This document shows, in pieces, positions 28,671-38,220 of a DNA stretch of 64,000 nucleotides. The notes below the pieces were generated by a model. The model did no database searches, was not told the DNA's origin, and saw only the letters and a list, made by a program, of their open reading frames with translations. The DNA is from Acinetobacter variabilis (lineage in GTDB: Bacteria > Pseudomonadota > Gammaproteobacteria > Pseudomonadales > Moraxellaceae), in contig NZ_KB850111.1 in the NCBI RefSeq assembly GCF_000369625.1, forward strand, positions 486,693-550,692, given 5' to 3'. The first letter of the stretch is position 1; every line of letters begins with the position of its first letter. Made by a program: the position numbers and the translations under genes.

Positions 28671-29276
28671 ATGCAATTACGTTTAGGACTTACCCTGGCA
28701 CTTTCAGTATTCAGTTTAGCAGGTTGTAGTTCAATGGCCTTTAAAAACGGTACCTTGGACTATAAAGAGACAACCACGCTGCAACCATTACAATATCCTG
28801 AAGGGTCAATGGTTCGTCCTGCAACGCCTTTGTACCCTGCTCCGACCGTAGATCCGCTTGCCTTGGAAAATGCACCAAAGCTTGAAAATCAGCGTGGTAA
28901 CCGATTTGCGATGCCACGTCCTACTGCACAGCCAGTAAATTCAACTCAAGCAGATGAAACTCAAGAAAATTTTTCGGGAAAGCCGCAATTAGTCACTGAC
29001 GGAAATCAAAATCCACTGCTCAAAATTGATGGAAATGCTGCTACAATATGGCAATACACTCTTGCCACGCTTAGCAGCCTTAACCATTCTATCGTTGGTC
29101 AAAATAAAGATCGTTATGAAGTAGCGATTCAGGTCGATCAGCAAACCTATGTTTTAAGACTCTCTCCCGCAGGTTCGAGTAACACCCTGGCTGTGTTTAA
29201 TCCCGATAACAGTTTTGCCGACCGCGAAAAAGCAGCAGAACTGTTAAACCAGATTTACCAAAATTGGCCAGCCTAG
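28671..29276 (+). CDS. bamC: BamC/NlpB-like outer-membrane assembly lipoprotein
   Basis: A 201-aa lipoprotein with signal peptide and lipobox SLAGC near residue 19. It begins 12 nt after dapA and precedes purC, the position of bamC (nlpB) in E. coli, where the product is an accessory part of the BAM outer-membrane protein assembly machine. It is much shorter than E. coli BamC (about 344 aa); after a Pro-rich linker only one helix-grip-like domain seems present ([19 protein letters not shown] ... WPA). The assignment rests on position, lipobox and general resemblance. The stop codon is inside a terminator stem. Confidence 0.72.
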   Translation: MQLRLGLTLALSVFSLAGCSSMAFKNGTLDYKETTTLQPLQYPEGSMVRPATPLYPAPTVDPLALENAPKLENQRGNRFAMPRPTAQPVNSTQADETQENFSGKPQLVTDGNQNPLLKIDGNAATIWQYTLATLSSLNHSIVGQNKDRYEVAIQVDQQTYVLRLSPAGSSNTLAVFNPDNSFADREKAAELLNQIYQNWPA

Positions 29277-29298
29277 ACATTTTCTAGGCATTTTTTTT
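29271..29298 (+). terminator. Terminator-like hairpin between bamC and purC
   Basis: GCCTAGA / TCTAGGC stem (7 bp) with a CATTT loop and a run of eight T; the bamC stop codon is in the left arm. It sits only 15 nt before the purC start, so it probably works as a partial terminator within the operon. Confidence 0.7.
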
Positions 29299-29313
29299 GT
29301 AGAAGGTTCCCTC

Positions 29314-30033
29314 ATGTTAAAACAAACCTTGCTCTATACTGGTAAAGCGAAATCTGTCTATACCACGGACAGTGAAGACCACCTGATTTTAGTTTTTCGT
29401 GACGATGCGTCCGCATTCAATGGCGAAAAAATCGAACAACTGGATCGTAAAGGTAAGGTGAATAACCGTTTTAACGCCTTCATCATGGAAAAGCTGGCTG
29501 CTGCTGGTATTGAAACTCATTTTGAGAAACTGCTGACACCGACTGAAGTGCTGGTGAAAAAACTTAAAATGATTCCAGTAGAATGTGTAGTACGTAACTA
29601 TGCTGCGGGTTCTTTATGCCGTCGTCTGGGTGTAGAAGAAGGTAAAGAGTTAACGCCTCCAACATTCGAATTGTTCTTCAAGGATGACGCGCTAGGCGAT
29701 CCAATGGTGAACGAATCTCAAGCGATTGCTTTAGGTTGGGCGACTGCTGAACAACTGGCAAAAATGAAAGAACTGACTTACCAAGTGAACGATGTGCTTA
29801 AAGCATTATTCGAAGCGGGTAATATGCTTCTGGTTGACTTTAAACTTGAATTTGGTGTGTTCCACGACCGTATCGTACTGGGTGACGAATTCTCTCCAGA
29901 CGGCTGCCGTCTATGGGATAAAGACACCAAGAAAAAACTGGATAAAGACCGTTTCCGTCAAGGCCTAGGCGGCGTGGTTGAAGCGTACGAAGAGGTTGCT
30001 GCACGTTTAGGTATCAATCTTGAAGATATCTAA
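29314..30033 (+). CDS. purC: SAICAR synthase
   Basis: Purine synthesis enzyme joining CAIR and aspartate with ATP. The 239-aa product has [13 protein letters not shown] at the N-terminus, [25 protein letters not shown], and LVDFKLEFG with [11 protein letters not shown] later, all standard for PurC. The ATG has an AAGG site. Transcription may come from dapA-bamC through the leaky hairpin just upstream. Confidence 0.95.
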   Translation: MLKQTLLYTGKAKSVYTTDSEDHLILVFRDDASAFNGEKIEQLDRKGKVNNRFNAFIMEKLAAAGIETHFEKLLTPTEVLVKKLKMIPVECVVRNYAAGSLCRRLGVEEGKELTPPTFELFFKDDALGDPMVNESQAIALGWATAEQLAKMKELTYQVNDVLKALFEAGNMLLVDFKLEFGVFHDRIVLGDEFSPDGCRLWDKDTKKKLDKDRFRQGLGGVVEAYEEVAARLGINLEDI

Positions 30034-30053
30034 GCACTAATAATGCTTCAAAG

Positions 30054-30079
30054 AACCGGGCAAATAGCCTGGTTTTTTA
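30054..30079 (+). terminator. Rho-independent terminator after purC
   Basis: AACCGGGC / GCCTGGTT stem (one G-U pair) around AAATA, followed by six T. It isolates purC from the small RNA candidate downstream. Confidence 0.8.
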
Positions 30080-30131
30080 TTGTCTAATCTTATGATCGAA
30101 AAAATGAATTTTATTAATAAAAATGATCGTT

Positions 30132-30160
30132 TTTACATTATTCAATGCATATCTTAATAT
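30132..30160 (+). promoter_or_regulatory. Sigma-70 promoter for the candidate small RNA
   Basis: TTTACA at 30132-30137 and TAATAT at 30155-30160 with an exact 17-bp spacer. Predicted start near 30167. No gene on this strand lies downstream before rarA, which is convergent. Confidence 0.75.
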
Positions 30161-30166
30161 TACTCC

Positions 30167-30298
30167 ATTCCGGCAACATCCTCAGCAGATGCAATCCATC
30201 TGATGTTGCCGACCAGATTTATACTCTTACCCTCTAGGATGTATCTCCCCCAAGACATCCTATTTCAGCCCAATTCTCCTTGAATTGGGCTTTTTTTT
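30167..30298 (+). ncRNA. Candidate free-standing small RNA with C-rich loop
   Basis: A predicted 132-nt transcript with no convincing reading frame. Stem-loop 1: CGGCAACATC (30171-30180) pairs with GATGTTGCCG (30202-30211), with an inner AGATG/CATCT stem and a 6-nt bulge. Stem-loop 2: TAGGATGT (30235-30242) pairs with ACATCCTA (30255-30262) and exposes the loop ATCTCCCCCAAG. Stem-loop 3: AGCCCAATTC tcctt GAATTGGGCT, then eight T. It has its own promoter and sits between the purC terminator and convergent rarA. A C-rich loop is a common seed for pairing with Shine-Dalgarno sequences in Hfq-type RNAs, so translational repression is an inference. I do not recognise the family. Confidence 0.65.
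30267..30298 (+). terminator. Terminator of the candidate small RNA
   Basis: Perfect 10-bp stem AGCCCAATTC / GAATTGGGCT with a TCCTT loop and eight T. On the minus strand no T-run follows, so it serves the plus strand and not rarA. Confidence 0.88.
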
Positions 30299-30300
30299 GT

Positions 30301-31575
30301 TTACTGCTGCTGTTGTTCCTGCTGCCAGCGACGTTGTTGCAGACGTTCGCCTTCCACTTCACGCTTATTACGTGCCGATTCGTACAGTTTGGTGCCTTTC
30401 AGCTCAGGCGGCAGGTAATCTTGCAAAACAAAATGTTCCGGATAGTTATGCGGATACAGATAATTCACTCCATAACCCTGCTCTTTCATCAACTTGGTGG
30501 GTGCATTACGCAGATGTAAAGGCACTGGCAAATTGGCCGTTTTTTCAGCCAGATCCATCGCCTTGTTAATCGCGAGATAGGTACTATTACTTTTGGCACT
30601 GGTCGCCAGGTAAACCGCACATTGTCCCAGAATAATCCGGCATTCCGGCATACCAATCGCTTGAACTGAGCGGAAGCATTCACCCGCTAGCAACAAAGCA
30701 TTCGGATTGGAATTGCCAATATCTTCTGATGCCGCAATCAGCATACGGCGGGCAATAAAGACCGGATCTTCACCACCTTTCAGCATGCGTGCCATCCAGT
30801 ACAGGGCAGCATCCGGATCACTACCACGAATCGACTTGATGAAGGCCGAAACCAGATCATAGTGCTGCTCGCCAGACTTGTCATAACGGGCAATATTCTG
30901 CTGTGCGACTTTGACCACAATCGCATTAGTAATGATATTTTCCTGATCAGCCTCAAAAGTACTGGCAATCAGATCTAGTAGATTGAGTGCCTTACGCGCA
31001 TCCCCTGCGGCAAACTGCAATAAGGCGTCAAATTCTTCAATCTGGATATAGCGTTCCTGCAGGAATTTGTCAGTATGAATCGCCTGAGTCAGTAAAGTCT
31101 GAATCGCTTCGTCACTCAGCGCATTCAAGGTATAGACCTGACAACGTGACAGCAAGGCACTGTTGACTTCAAAAGATGGATTTTCCGTCGTCGCGCCAAT
31201 CAGGGTAATTTTGCCTTTTTCGACGGCATTTAGCAGTGCATCCTGCTGGGATTTATTAAAACGGTGAATCTCGTCAATAAACACTACAGGCGTCAGCAGA
31301 TCACCACTTTCCGCAATGACTTCACGCAATTCTTTCACACCGGTATTGAGTGCAGACAGGCTGATAAATGGCCGGTCCACCGCTTGGGCAAGTAGCAAGG
31401 CAATCGTGGTTTTACCTACTCCAGGTGGACCCCAGAAGATAATCGATGGTAAATGTCCCTGGTCAATCATCTGACGTAGAGGTGCATTCTCTCCAAGCAA
31501 GTGATCCTGCCCGATAATTTCTGCAAGGTCGCGAGGCCGCAAGCGTTCTGGAAGCGGGATATGACTGTCTGACAT
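30301..31575 (-). CDS. rarA: Replication-associated recombination protein A
   Basis: AAA+ ATPase of the RarA/MgsA/WRNIP1 family that acts at stalled replication forks. The 424-aa protein has [21 protein letters not shown] in part at the N-terminus, Walker [10 protein letters not shown] near residue 52, Walker [19 protein letters not shown], sensor 1 [13 protein letters not shown], and the C-terminal tetramerisation part with [14 protein letters not shown]. Start is the ATG at 31575. A Gln-rich tail ends the protein. Confidence 0.94.
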   Translation of the reverse strand: MSDSHIPLPERLRPRDLAEIIGQDHLLGENAPLRQMIDQGHLPSIIFWGPPGVGKTTIALLLAQAVDRPFISLSALNTGVKELREVIAESGDLLTPVVFIDEIHRFNKSQQDALLNAVEKGKITLIGATTENPSFEVNSALLSRCQVYTLNALSDEAIQTLLTQAIHTDKFLQERYIQIEEFDALLQFAAGDARKALNLLDLIASTFEADQENIITNAIVVKVAQQNIARYDKSGEQHYDLVSAFIKSIRGSDPDAALYWMARMLKGGEDPVFIARRMLIAASEDIGNSNPNALLLAGECFRSVQAIGMPECRIILGQCAVYLATSAKSNSTYLAINKAMDLAEKTANLPVPLHLRNAPTKLMKEQGYGVNYLYPHNYPEHFVLQDYLPPELKGTKLYESARNKREVEGERLQQRRWQQEQQQQ

Positions 31576-31842
31576 CTTATTATTGGCTCAAATTAAATTC
31601 TGCTTTCATTTTAACACTGGTAGTTTTGATTCCAATATTTCAAACATTTATGAGAAAAATTTAATTTATGTAAGAAATCTCTATTTTTTTTACAATGAAT
31701 GGATTAATCTTATGAAAAGTAGATAAATAGAACATGATTAATTACAGGTTAATAACCTTGTAAATTTCACATTATCTCATATTAATTAGAATGGACTTGA
31801 GCAACTGATTGGATGCTCTTTGGGTGGTATCGGTGGGGATGC

Positions 31843-33975
31843 ATGAAGCATAATAAATCTAGACGAACAACTGCAGAATGCGCTGATTCGCTTATTTCAA
31901 CCTCGATACAATCTTCTAATGAACAACAGGCAAAATCCAGATTATTACAAGATCTGATCAATGATGTGCCGCATCCACTCTGGGTGCTGGGCAAGGATAA
32001 TATTGAATATTTTAATCAGGCACTTTCGGATTATTTAGGTACCAATTTAAGTGAATATGGCCCTAAAGAATGGCAAAGCCTGATTCATCCAGATGATCAG
32101 CCAGCGTTTTCTGAGCAATGGCATACTGCCCTGAATCAGCAACAAGGCTTTAATACCCAGTGCCGGATTAAATCGGCTGATTCCAGCTACCGTATGTGTG
32201 CCTTGGCCATCAAGTTTCAGCATACAGCAGAACATCTGCTGCAATGGTCAGTATCACTGACCGATATCCATGAATATTTTGAGATTCAGCAACAACTGTC
32301 TCAGGTGATTTCTACCCAGAAAAACATGCTGGATGCCAGTGTCGATTGTATTAAAGTGATGTCTCCACAAGGCGAAATCCGTCATATCAATCAGTCAGCC
32401 TGTCATAAGTTAGGGATTGATCCTGAACAGCAGCCTGCCCCGCATTCATGGTTAAGCCTGTTACCCGCTGAAGTTAAAAAAACCGGACAACGCGCTTTAA
32501 AACAGGCTGCTCAAGGTTTAAATAGCCATTTTGTAGAAAAAGCCCAGACGGAGAATGAGGACCCACAATACTGGGATCATTTACTAACTCCAGTATTGGA
32601 CGAAAATAATATTCCCCAAAATATCCTGTGTGTTTCACGCAATGTCAGTCAGCAAAAAATAGCTGAAAGCCGTTTAAAAACCGTAATTCAGCGTGATGAG
32701 CTGACGGGACTGTATAACCGCAATGCCTTTTATAAGACCTTTAAACAGGTACTGCTAAAAGCCAAGCAACAGCAAATAATGGTTGGCCTGCTCCTGATCG
32801 ACTTAGACTATTTCCGGCATATCAATGACACTTTGAGTCATATTGCCGGGGACCATTTGCTGCATGTCTTGGGCAAGCGTTTTCAGGCCTGTTTTGGCTC
32901 AAACAATATAGTCGTTGCCCGTCTGGGTGGCGATGAGTTTGCTATTTTAGTCAAAAACCTGGAAAACGAAGCCCAGCTGATTAATACTGCACAACTGGCC
33001 TATGCCCAACTGGAACAACCAGTGAGTTATGTCGGCCATCGTATGAGTATCGGTATGAGTATTGGTTGTACCGTTTATCCGCGTGATGCCCAGAATAGCT
33101 CTAACCTGCTGAAATGTGCCGATATTGCCCTGAATGATCTGAAAAATAGTGGTCGTGGCGGGATTCGCATGTTTAATCAGGAGATGTTCAGGTCACTGGA
33201 AAACATGACCAAACAACTGACGCTGGCACGCAAGATTATTCATGCGGATCAGATTATTCCTTATTATCAGCCTAAGGTTCGCCTCTCCGATGGTGAGGTG
33301 ATTGGTTTCGAAGCCTTACTGCGTTGGCAGGATCAGCAACATCAAATCCAGTTACCCTCTCATATTTTTTCTGCTTTCCAGGATTATGATTTAGCTTCGC
33401 GCATCAGTGAAACCATGCAGCTAAAAGTCTTTGAGGATATGAGCCGCTGGCAAGCCGAGGGTCTGGATATACTGCCAATTTCAATCAATGCAGCTCCAGT
33501 TGAATTCCTGCGCGATGACTATGCTGAGAAATTCCTGGCTCGTCTGTCCCGATTCGATATTCCTGCACATAAGGTTGAACTGGAAATTACCGAGCAGAGC
33601 TTATCCGAAGGCGGAGCCAATTATGTGATCCGGGCACTAAACCTGCTGAAAAAACATGGAATTCATATTTCTCTGGATGACTTCGGTACCGGTCATTCTT
33701 CCCTGACCCGTTTGCAGGAATATCCAGTCGACTGCATCAAGATTGATCGTAATTTTGTAGAACGCATGAATAATGATCCGTCTGCGCTGGCCATTGTCAA
33801 AGCCATTACCCAGATTGGTTCCAGTATTTCTCTGGATGTATTGGTCGAGGGTATTGAGAATACCGAACAGCTGGACACGCTGATTAATTGTGATTGCCAG
33901 ATCGGACAAGGTTTTTATTTTTATCGTCCTATGTCCGGGTCTTCAGCACAGCAACTGCTACAACAGGCGGCTTAA
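31843..33975 (+). CDS. PAS-GGDEF-EAL c-di-GMP protein
   Basis: A 710-aa soluble signalling protein. Two PAS domains lie at about residues 35-150 and 155-275, a GGDEF domain at about 285-445 and an EAL domain at about 455-705. Both active motifs are intact: RLGGDEFAIL for diguanylate cyclase, and EALLRW plus DDFGTGHSSL for the phosphodiesterase. The product-inhibition RxxD site before GGDEF is not conserved (SNNI instead). No membrane segments are visible. I start it at the ATG at 31843, preceded by GGTGGGGA; the ATG ten codons earlier has a poor site. A small dyad (TTACAGGTT aat AACCtTGTAA) lies upstream at 31742-31763. Confidence 0.9.
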   Translation: MKHNKSRRTTAECADSLISTSIQSSNEQQAKSRLLQDLINDVPHPLWVLGKDNIEYFNQALSDYLGTNLSEYGPKEWQSLIHPDDQPAFSEQWHTALNQQQGFNTQCRIKSADSSYRMCALAIKFQHTAEHLLQWSVSLTDIHEYFEIQQQLSQVISTQKNMLDASVDCIKVMSPQGEIRHINQSACHKLGIDPEQQPAPHSWLSLLPAEVKKTGQRALKQAAQGLNSHFVEKAQTENEDPQYWDHLLTPVLDENNIPQNILCVSRNVSQQKIAESRLKTVIQRDELTGLYNRNAFYKTFKQVLLKAKQQQIMVGLLLIDLDYFRHINDTLSHIAGDHLLHVLGKRFQACFGSNNIVVARLGGDEFAILVKNLENEAQLINTAQLAYAQLEQPVSYVGHRMSIGMSIGCTVYPRDAQNSSNLLKCADIALNDLKNSGRGGIRMFNQEMFRSLENMTKQLTLARKIIHADQIIPYYQPKVRLSDGEVIGFEALLRWQDQQHQIQLPSHIFSAFQDYDLASRISETMQLKVFEDMSRWQAEGLDILPISINAAPVEFLRDDYAEKFLARLSRFDIPAHKVELEITEQSLSEGGANYVIRALNLLKKHGIHISLDDFGTGHSSLTRLQEYPVDCIKIDRNFVERMNNDPSALAIVKAITQIGSSISLDVLVEGIENTEQLDTLINCDCQIGQGFYFYRPMSGSSAQQLLQQAA

Positions 33976-34018
33976 TTTTTTTATTTAATCATTTGATTGG
34001 ACTGGATTGCGCTAACAG

Positions 34019-34471
34019 TTAGCGCACCCAGCGCACGATATATTCATCAATTTCATCTTCATCAATATCGACTTCACTTAAGCAGCGACCAGCAGCAGAT
34101 TTTTTGGCCTGAATTACGCTTTGTCGTGAACCTGTCTTCAGATAATGCCAGGATGGCAGGCTTTTCCCTTCAGCAACTCGGCGATAAGCACAACTTGATG
34201 GTAACCAGTGAATGGTGCCCAGTTTCTCAGGTGTTAGCTGGATACAATCGGGCACATATTGCAGCCGGTTCGGATAATCCGAACAGCGGGCGGTTTTACA
34301 GTCCAGTAATTTACAAGCCACTTTGGTATAGGCGACTTCGTGGATGTCTTCATCTTCCAGCTTGATCAGGCAGCAAAGTCCACAACCGTCACAAAGTGCT
34401 TCCCATTCTTCTGGCGTCAGCTCAGTGAGACTATATTTTTTCCAGAAGTATGGACGTAAGGCATCAGACAT
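34019..34471 (-). CDS. ycgN: YcgN family cysteine-cluster protein
   Basis: A 150-aa protein of the UPF0260/YcgN family. It has ALCDGCGLCCLIKLEDED with clustered Cys near residue 30, then CKLLDCKTARCSDYPNR with the second cluster, suggesting a metal or Fe-S site. Function is not established. Start is the ATG at 34471; the TTG two codons earlier is not needed. Confidence 0.85.
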   Translation of the reverse strand: MSDALRPYFWKKYSLTELTPEEWEALCDGCGLCCLIKLEDEDIHEVAYTKVACKLLDCKTARCSDYPNRLQYVPDCIQLTPEKLGTIHWLPSSCAYRRVAEGKSLPSWHYLKTGSRQSVIQAKKSAAGRCLSEVDIDEDEIDEYIVRWVR

Positions 34472-34663
34472 AATCAAAACGGCTATGGTAAAAATCAGCT
34501 TATTATACCAAGTCTCAACAAAGGAAATGTAGGGACGTGAATCTTATTAATATCACGTAAACTATTGTTAAATCAGAGACAGTACATCAACAAAACACTA
34601 ACAGTGCCCAAAATTGAATATTCCTATACTGGATTTGAGAATAAAAACACATGGAGAATTGAT

Positions 34664-34822
34664 ATGTTTCGCTGGGCTATTATTTTTGCTGTGATTGCCT
34701 TAATCGCCAGTCTACTCGGTTTCGGTGGAGTAGCAGGCTTATCTAAGGATTTCGCGATTATCTTATTGGTGATTGCCGTTATTCTTGCCATTGTTGGTTT
34801 CCTTTCTCGCGGCAAGGTCTAG
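34664..34822 (+). CDS. DUF1328 family small membrane protein
   Basis: A 52-aa protein with two hydrophobic helices ([20 protein letters not shown] and [17 protein letters not shown]) and a GVAGLSKD turn, the usual DUF1328 (YtjA-like) layout. The ATG at 34664 has GGAG at correct spacing; upstream in-frame codons would add a non-family tail. Function unknown; relatives are often stress-induced. Confidence 0.8.
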   Translation: MFRWAIIFAVIALIASLLGFGGVAGLSKDFAIILLVIAVILAIVGFLSRGKV

Positions 34823-34857
34823 CGACTGAGTTTTGCTTAAGGAAAAGTTTCCTACAG

Positions 34858-34889
34858 AAAAAACAAGAGCCATTTGGCTCTTGTTTTTT
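34858..34889. terminator. Bidirectional rho-independent terminator
   Basis: AACAAGAGCC / GGCTCTTGTT stem with ATTT loop and A/T-run flanks, between the convergent DUF1328 gene and murJ. Confidence 0.9.
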
Positions 34890-34905
34890 ATGCGCCCAAA
34901 ATGGA

Positions 34906-36456
34906 TTACGGTTTGATATGGCGTGGTCTGAAACCAGCAGCGACCAATGCGGCCAAATACGCCACTACCCCGACCACACATAAAATCAGCACTTCCAGTA
35001 CACGCATCCACTGTGATACATCACCATTGTACCAGCTCAGTGCATAGGCCAAAGCTGCAATCATCACCACATTGGCAAACATGAATTGCACAAAGATTTT
35101 TTTCCAGTGCGCCCCAAAACGGAAAATATTGCGTTGATGCAGATAAAAATACAGCAGACCCGCATTGACCATGGCTGAGCCAGTCGAAGCCAGTGCCAGC
35201 GCCATATGTTCTGCTTCCCAATGAATCAGCTTAAAGAAACCGATAAAGATCACGTTCAGAATTGCATTGGCTGCTACTGCCATTAAACCGACGCGTACCG
35301 GTGTACGGGTATCCTGCTGGGCATAAAAGCCGGGAGCAAAGACTTTAATCAGCATAAAGGCAATCACACCGCCACTCATACATTGCAGTGCCAAGGCAGT
35401 CATCTGGGTATCTTCAAAAGTGAATTGTCCGCGTTCAAATAATGCCTGAATAATCGGTGTTGACAGCATGAACAGGGCAATACTGGCTGGCAAACCCACC
35501 AGTACGATGACTTTCGCCGCCCAATCCATCATGCCACGGAATTTTTCCGGATTCTTTTCTGTATGCTGAGTGGATAAAGACGGCAGAATCACGGTACCAA
35601 TTGCCACGCCAATCAGACCCAATGGTAACTCGGTCATCCGTTCAGCACTATACAGCCAGGACACTGAACCGTCCTGCATGAAAGAAGCCCAAACCGTATT
35701 CAGTAACAGGTTGATCTGGGTGACGGATACGCCAAACAAAGCGGGTAGCATCAGTTTCATGATGCGATCCACCCCTTCATGCTTGAAGTCTACTTTCGGT
35801 GGAATCAACAGGTTTTTACGCCATAACTCTGGAATTTGGATTGCCAGCTGCAAAATCCCGGCAATCACGACTGCCCAGCCTAGCGCCATAATCGGCTCTG
35901 CCATAAAAGGCGTGAGCCAGAGCGCACCGGCAATCATGGCAATATTCAATAAAACTGGAGCAAAGGCTGGCGTACTAAAAGAGCCATAACTGTTCAGAAT
36001 ACTGCTGGCAAAAGCCGTCAATGACATAAACAGTAGGTATGGAATGGTCAGACGGAACATGTCTGTGGCCAGCGCAAACTTTGCTTCATCGCCATGGAAG
36101 CCTGGCGCATAGATATACATGATCACAGGTGCGGCAATGATGGCAATCATGGTCAGGGTGGTCATGAAGGTAGCTAGGCAGCCAAAGACCCGGCTGATCA
36201 GGATCTGCACTTCAGCATGGGTACGGTTGGTTTTATATTCTGTCAGTACCGGAATAAAGGCTTGGGAGAATGCCCCTTCTGCAAATAGCCGTCTGAAAAA
36301 GTTTGGAATACGAAATGCCACCACGAAGGTATCGAAATCTTTACCGGCACCGAATACATTCAGTAAAACCACATCCCGGACCAATCCCAGAACCCGCGAT
36401 AACATGGTCATCGCACTGACAATTACGGTCGAACGCCAAAGCGCCATCCTATTCAC
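34906..36456 (-). CDS. murJ: Lipid II flippase MurJ
   Basis: Inner-membrane flippase of 516 aa that moves lipid II to the periplasmic face for peptidoglycan synthesis. About 14 hydrophobic segments; family segments are MLSRVLGLVRDVVLLNVFGAG in part, FRIPNFFRRLFAEGAFSQAFIPV in part with the conserved Arg residues, and the ERGQFTFEDT region. Start is the ATG at 36456. ampD, a recycling enzyme of the same pathway, begins upstream on the same strand 77 nt away. Confidence 0.94.
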   Translation of the reverse strand: MNRMALWRSTVIVSAMTMLSRVLGLVRDVVLLNVFGAGKDFDTFVVAFRIPNFFRRLFAEGAFSQAFIPVLTEYKTNRTHAEVQILISRVFGCLATFMTTLTMIAIIAAPVIMYIYAPGFHGDEAKFALATDMFRLTIPYLLFMSLTAFASSILNSYGSFSTPAFAPVLLNIAMIAGALWLTPFMAEPIMALGWAVVIAGILQLAIQIPELWRKNLLIPPKVDFKHEGVDRIMKLMLPALFGVSVTQINLLLNTVWASFMQDGSVSWLYSAERMTELPLGLIGVAIGTVILPSLSTQHTEKNPEKFRGMMDWAAKVIVLVGLPASIALFMLSTPIIQALFERGQFTFEDTQMTALALQCMSGGVIAFMLIKVFAPGFYAQQDTRTPVRVGLMAVAANAILNVIFIGFFKLIHWEAEHMALALASTGSAMVNAGLLYFYLHQRNIFRFGAHWKKIFVQFMFANVVMIAALAYALSWYNGDVSQWMRVLEVLILCVVGVVAYLAALVAAGFRPRHIKP

Positions 36457-36533
36457 CTAATAATTAATTTGGGCCTATTGTAATGAAACTTGCAAAAGAA
36501 GTTCATTGCTTAATCACATGACTTCCTGAAGGG

Positions 36534-37106
36534 TCATGGGTTCTTATAATTTTGTAACTGGGCACGAAAAGCACACCAGTCAAAATACGGTCCCGGATCG
36601 GTTTTACGTCCCGGTGCAATGTCCGAATGTCCGGCAATATGCTGCTGCATTTTTGGATAATAGTTTTGTAAACAGGCGGTGACTTTGACCAAGGCATCAT
36701 ATTGTGCCTGTTCAAACGGTAGGTCATCACTGCCTTCCAGTTCAATCCCGATGGAATAATCATTACATTCTTTTTTGGCCAGATAGCTGGAACGACCTGC
36801 ATGCCAGGCCCGGTCATTGAAATTCACAAACTGCAGTACTTCACCAGAACGCAAAATCAGCAGATGTGCAGATACCTGCATGCCTTCAACACTCTGAAAA
36901 TACGGATGCACTGACCAGTCCAGCTGGTTCTGAAAAAACTGTTCAATATAGCCACCACCAAACTGTGACGGTGGCAGACTGATGTTATGGATCACCAGTA
37001 ACTGGATGTCGGTATGTTCAGGCCGCTGATTAAAATTTGGAGAAGGGATCTGGCGCGCCCCGAGCAATTGCCCGTCCCGGATTTGAAACTCAGCTGCCTG
37101 TTGCAT
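36534..37106 (-). CDS. ampD: 1,6-anhydro-N-acetylmuramyl-L-alanine amidase AmpD
   Basis: Cytoplasmic zinc amidase of peptidoglycan recycling; removes the peptide from anhydro-MurNAc peptides and in many species keeps beta-lactamase induction low. The 190-aa protein has the zinc ligand His in LLVIHNISLPP, the catalytic Glu in IGIELEGSDDLPF, and the late GHSDIAPGRKTDPGPYFDW with the other His and Asp ligands. Start is the ATG at 37106. murJ follows on the same strand. Confidence 0.93.
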   Translation of the reverse strand: MQQAAEFQIRDGQLLGARQIPSPNFNQRPEHTDIQLLVIHNISLPPSQFGGGYIEQFFQNQLDWSVHPYFQSVEGMQVSAHLLILRSGEVLQFVNFNDRAWHAGRSSYLAKKECNDYSIGIELEGSDDLPFEQAQYDALVKVTACLQNYYPKMQQHIAGHSDIAPGRKTDPGPYFDWCAFRAQLQNYKNP

Positions 37107-37287
37107 AAAACTGTCCTGTACAAAAATAAAATCTGCAATATCAGGATTGCAGCCGGCTTAATGCTAAAACTTTCATAGGCAAATCTCAATTCATCCCGGC
37201 AGACTGTATGAAAAATCGCTCATTTTAATGTAACGGTGTTAAGATAACGCACAATTTTTCACGGCTAAAAAAGATACGGAAATACTC

Positions 37288-38133
37288 ATGAGCATATCTC
37301 AGGCTTTGCTAGAACAGTCGATTCAGATCAATATTCAACAGGCACTCTCCGAAGATATTGGCGATGGTGACATTACTGCCCTGCTGACTCCTGAAGATGA
37401 ACAGGCGACTGCCACGATTATTAGCCGTGAAACAATGGTTCTTGCTGGTCAGCCTTGGGTCGATGCCTTGATTCAGGCCTATGATCCGAGTGTAGAAGTG
37501 ATCTGGCTAAAAAATGACGGCGATCATGTCGCTGCCAATGAAGCTTTTCTAAAACTGGCCGGTTCTGCACGTAGCTTGCTGACTGTAGAACGCCCTGCTC
37601 TGAACTTTGTACAGACGCTGTCTGCAGTTGCGACCAAGACGGCAAACTATGTCAAAGAGCTGGAAGGTTTGAATACCAAGCTCTTAGATACCCGTAAAAC
37701 GCTGCCAGGCTTACGTATTGCCCAAAAATATGCAGTCGCTATCGGTGGTGGTCAGAATCACCGTCTGGGCCTATTCGATGCTTTCTTGATTAAGGAAAAT
37801 CATATTATGGCGGCTGGTGGCATTCGCCAGGCGATTGCCAAGGCACACCAGATTGCACCGGGTAAACCGGTGGAAGTGGAAGTTGAAACCTGGGATGAAC
37901 TGAATCAGGCCCTAGAAGCCGAGGCTGATATCGTGATGCTGGATAATTTCAGTCAGCAGCAAATGATTGATGCGGTCAAACATGTGGCTGGCCGTTGCAA
38001 ACTGGAAGCTTCAGGCAATATCACCATTGATAACTTACGTGAAGTGGCGAGTACAGGCGTAGATTATATTTCGATGGGCGTATTGACCAAAGATGTGAAG
38101 GCTATTGACCTATCGATGCGTTTTAATGGTTAA
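37288..38133 (+). CDS. nadC: Nicotinate-nucleotide pyrophosphorylase (quinolinate PRTase)
   Basis: De novo NAD synthesis: quinolinate and PRPP to nicotinate mononucleotide and CO2. The 281-aa product has EDIGDGDITALL, ERPALNFVQTLSAVAT, LDTRKTLPGLR, GGGQNHRLGLFDAFLIKENH in part, and the C-terminal ASGNITIDNL, all standard for NadC. Start is the ATG at 37288. It diverges from ampD and stands alone, with a terminator immediately after. Confidence 0.95.
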   Translation: MSISQALLEQSIQINIQQALSEDIGDGDITALLTPEDEQATATIISRETMVLAGQPWVDALIQAYDPSVEVIWLKNDGDHVAANEAFLKLAGSARSLLTVERPALNFVQTLSAVATKTANYVKELEGLNTKLLDTRKTLPGLRIAQKYAVAIGGGQNHRLGLFDAFLIKENHIMAAGGIRQAIAKAHQIAPGKPVEVEVETWDELNQALEAEADIVMLDNFSQQQMIDAVKHVAGRCKLEASGNITIDNLREVASTGVDYISMGVLTKDVKAIDLSMRFNG

Positions 38134-38146
38134 AGTCTTATTATTT

Positions 38147-38172
38147 AAAAAGGGTGCCATAGCACCCTTTTT
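38147..38172. terminator. Bidirectional rho-independent terminator
   Basis: AAAAAGGGTGC / GCACCCTTTTT stem with a CATA loop, between nadC and the convergent small lipoprotein gene. Confidence 0.9.
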
Positions 38173-38220
38173 CTTATTCTCAAGGATATAAATCATAGAG
38201 GTTGAATGGCCTCTACTCTG

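Noticed and set aside
30167..30298. 6S RNA or a riboswitch leader
   Set aside because: The structure is three separate hairpins rather than one long bulged rod, and no plus-strand gene follows for a riboswitch to control.
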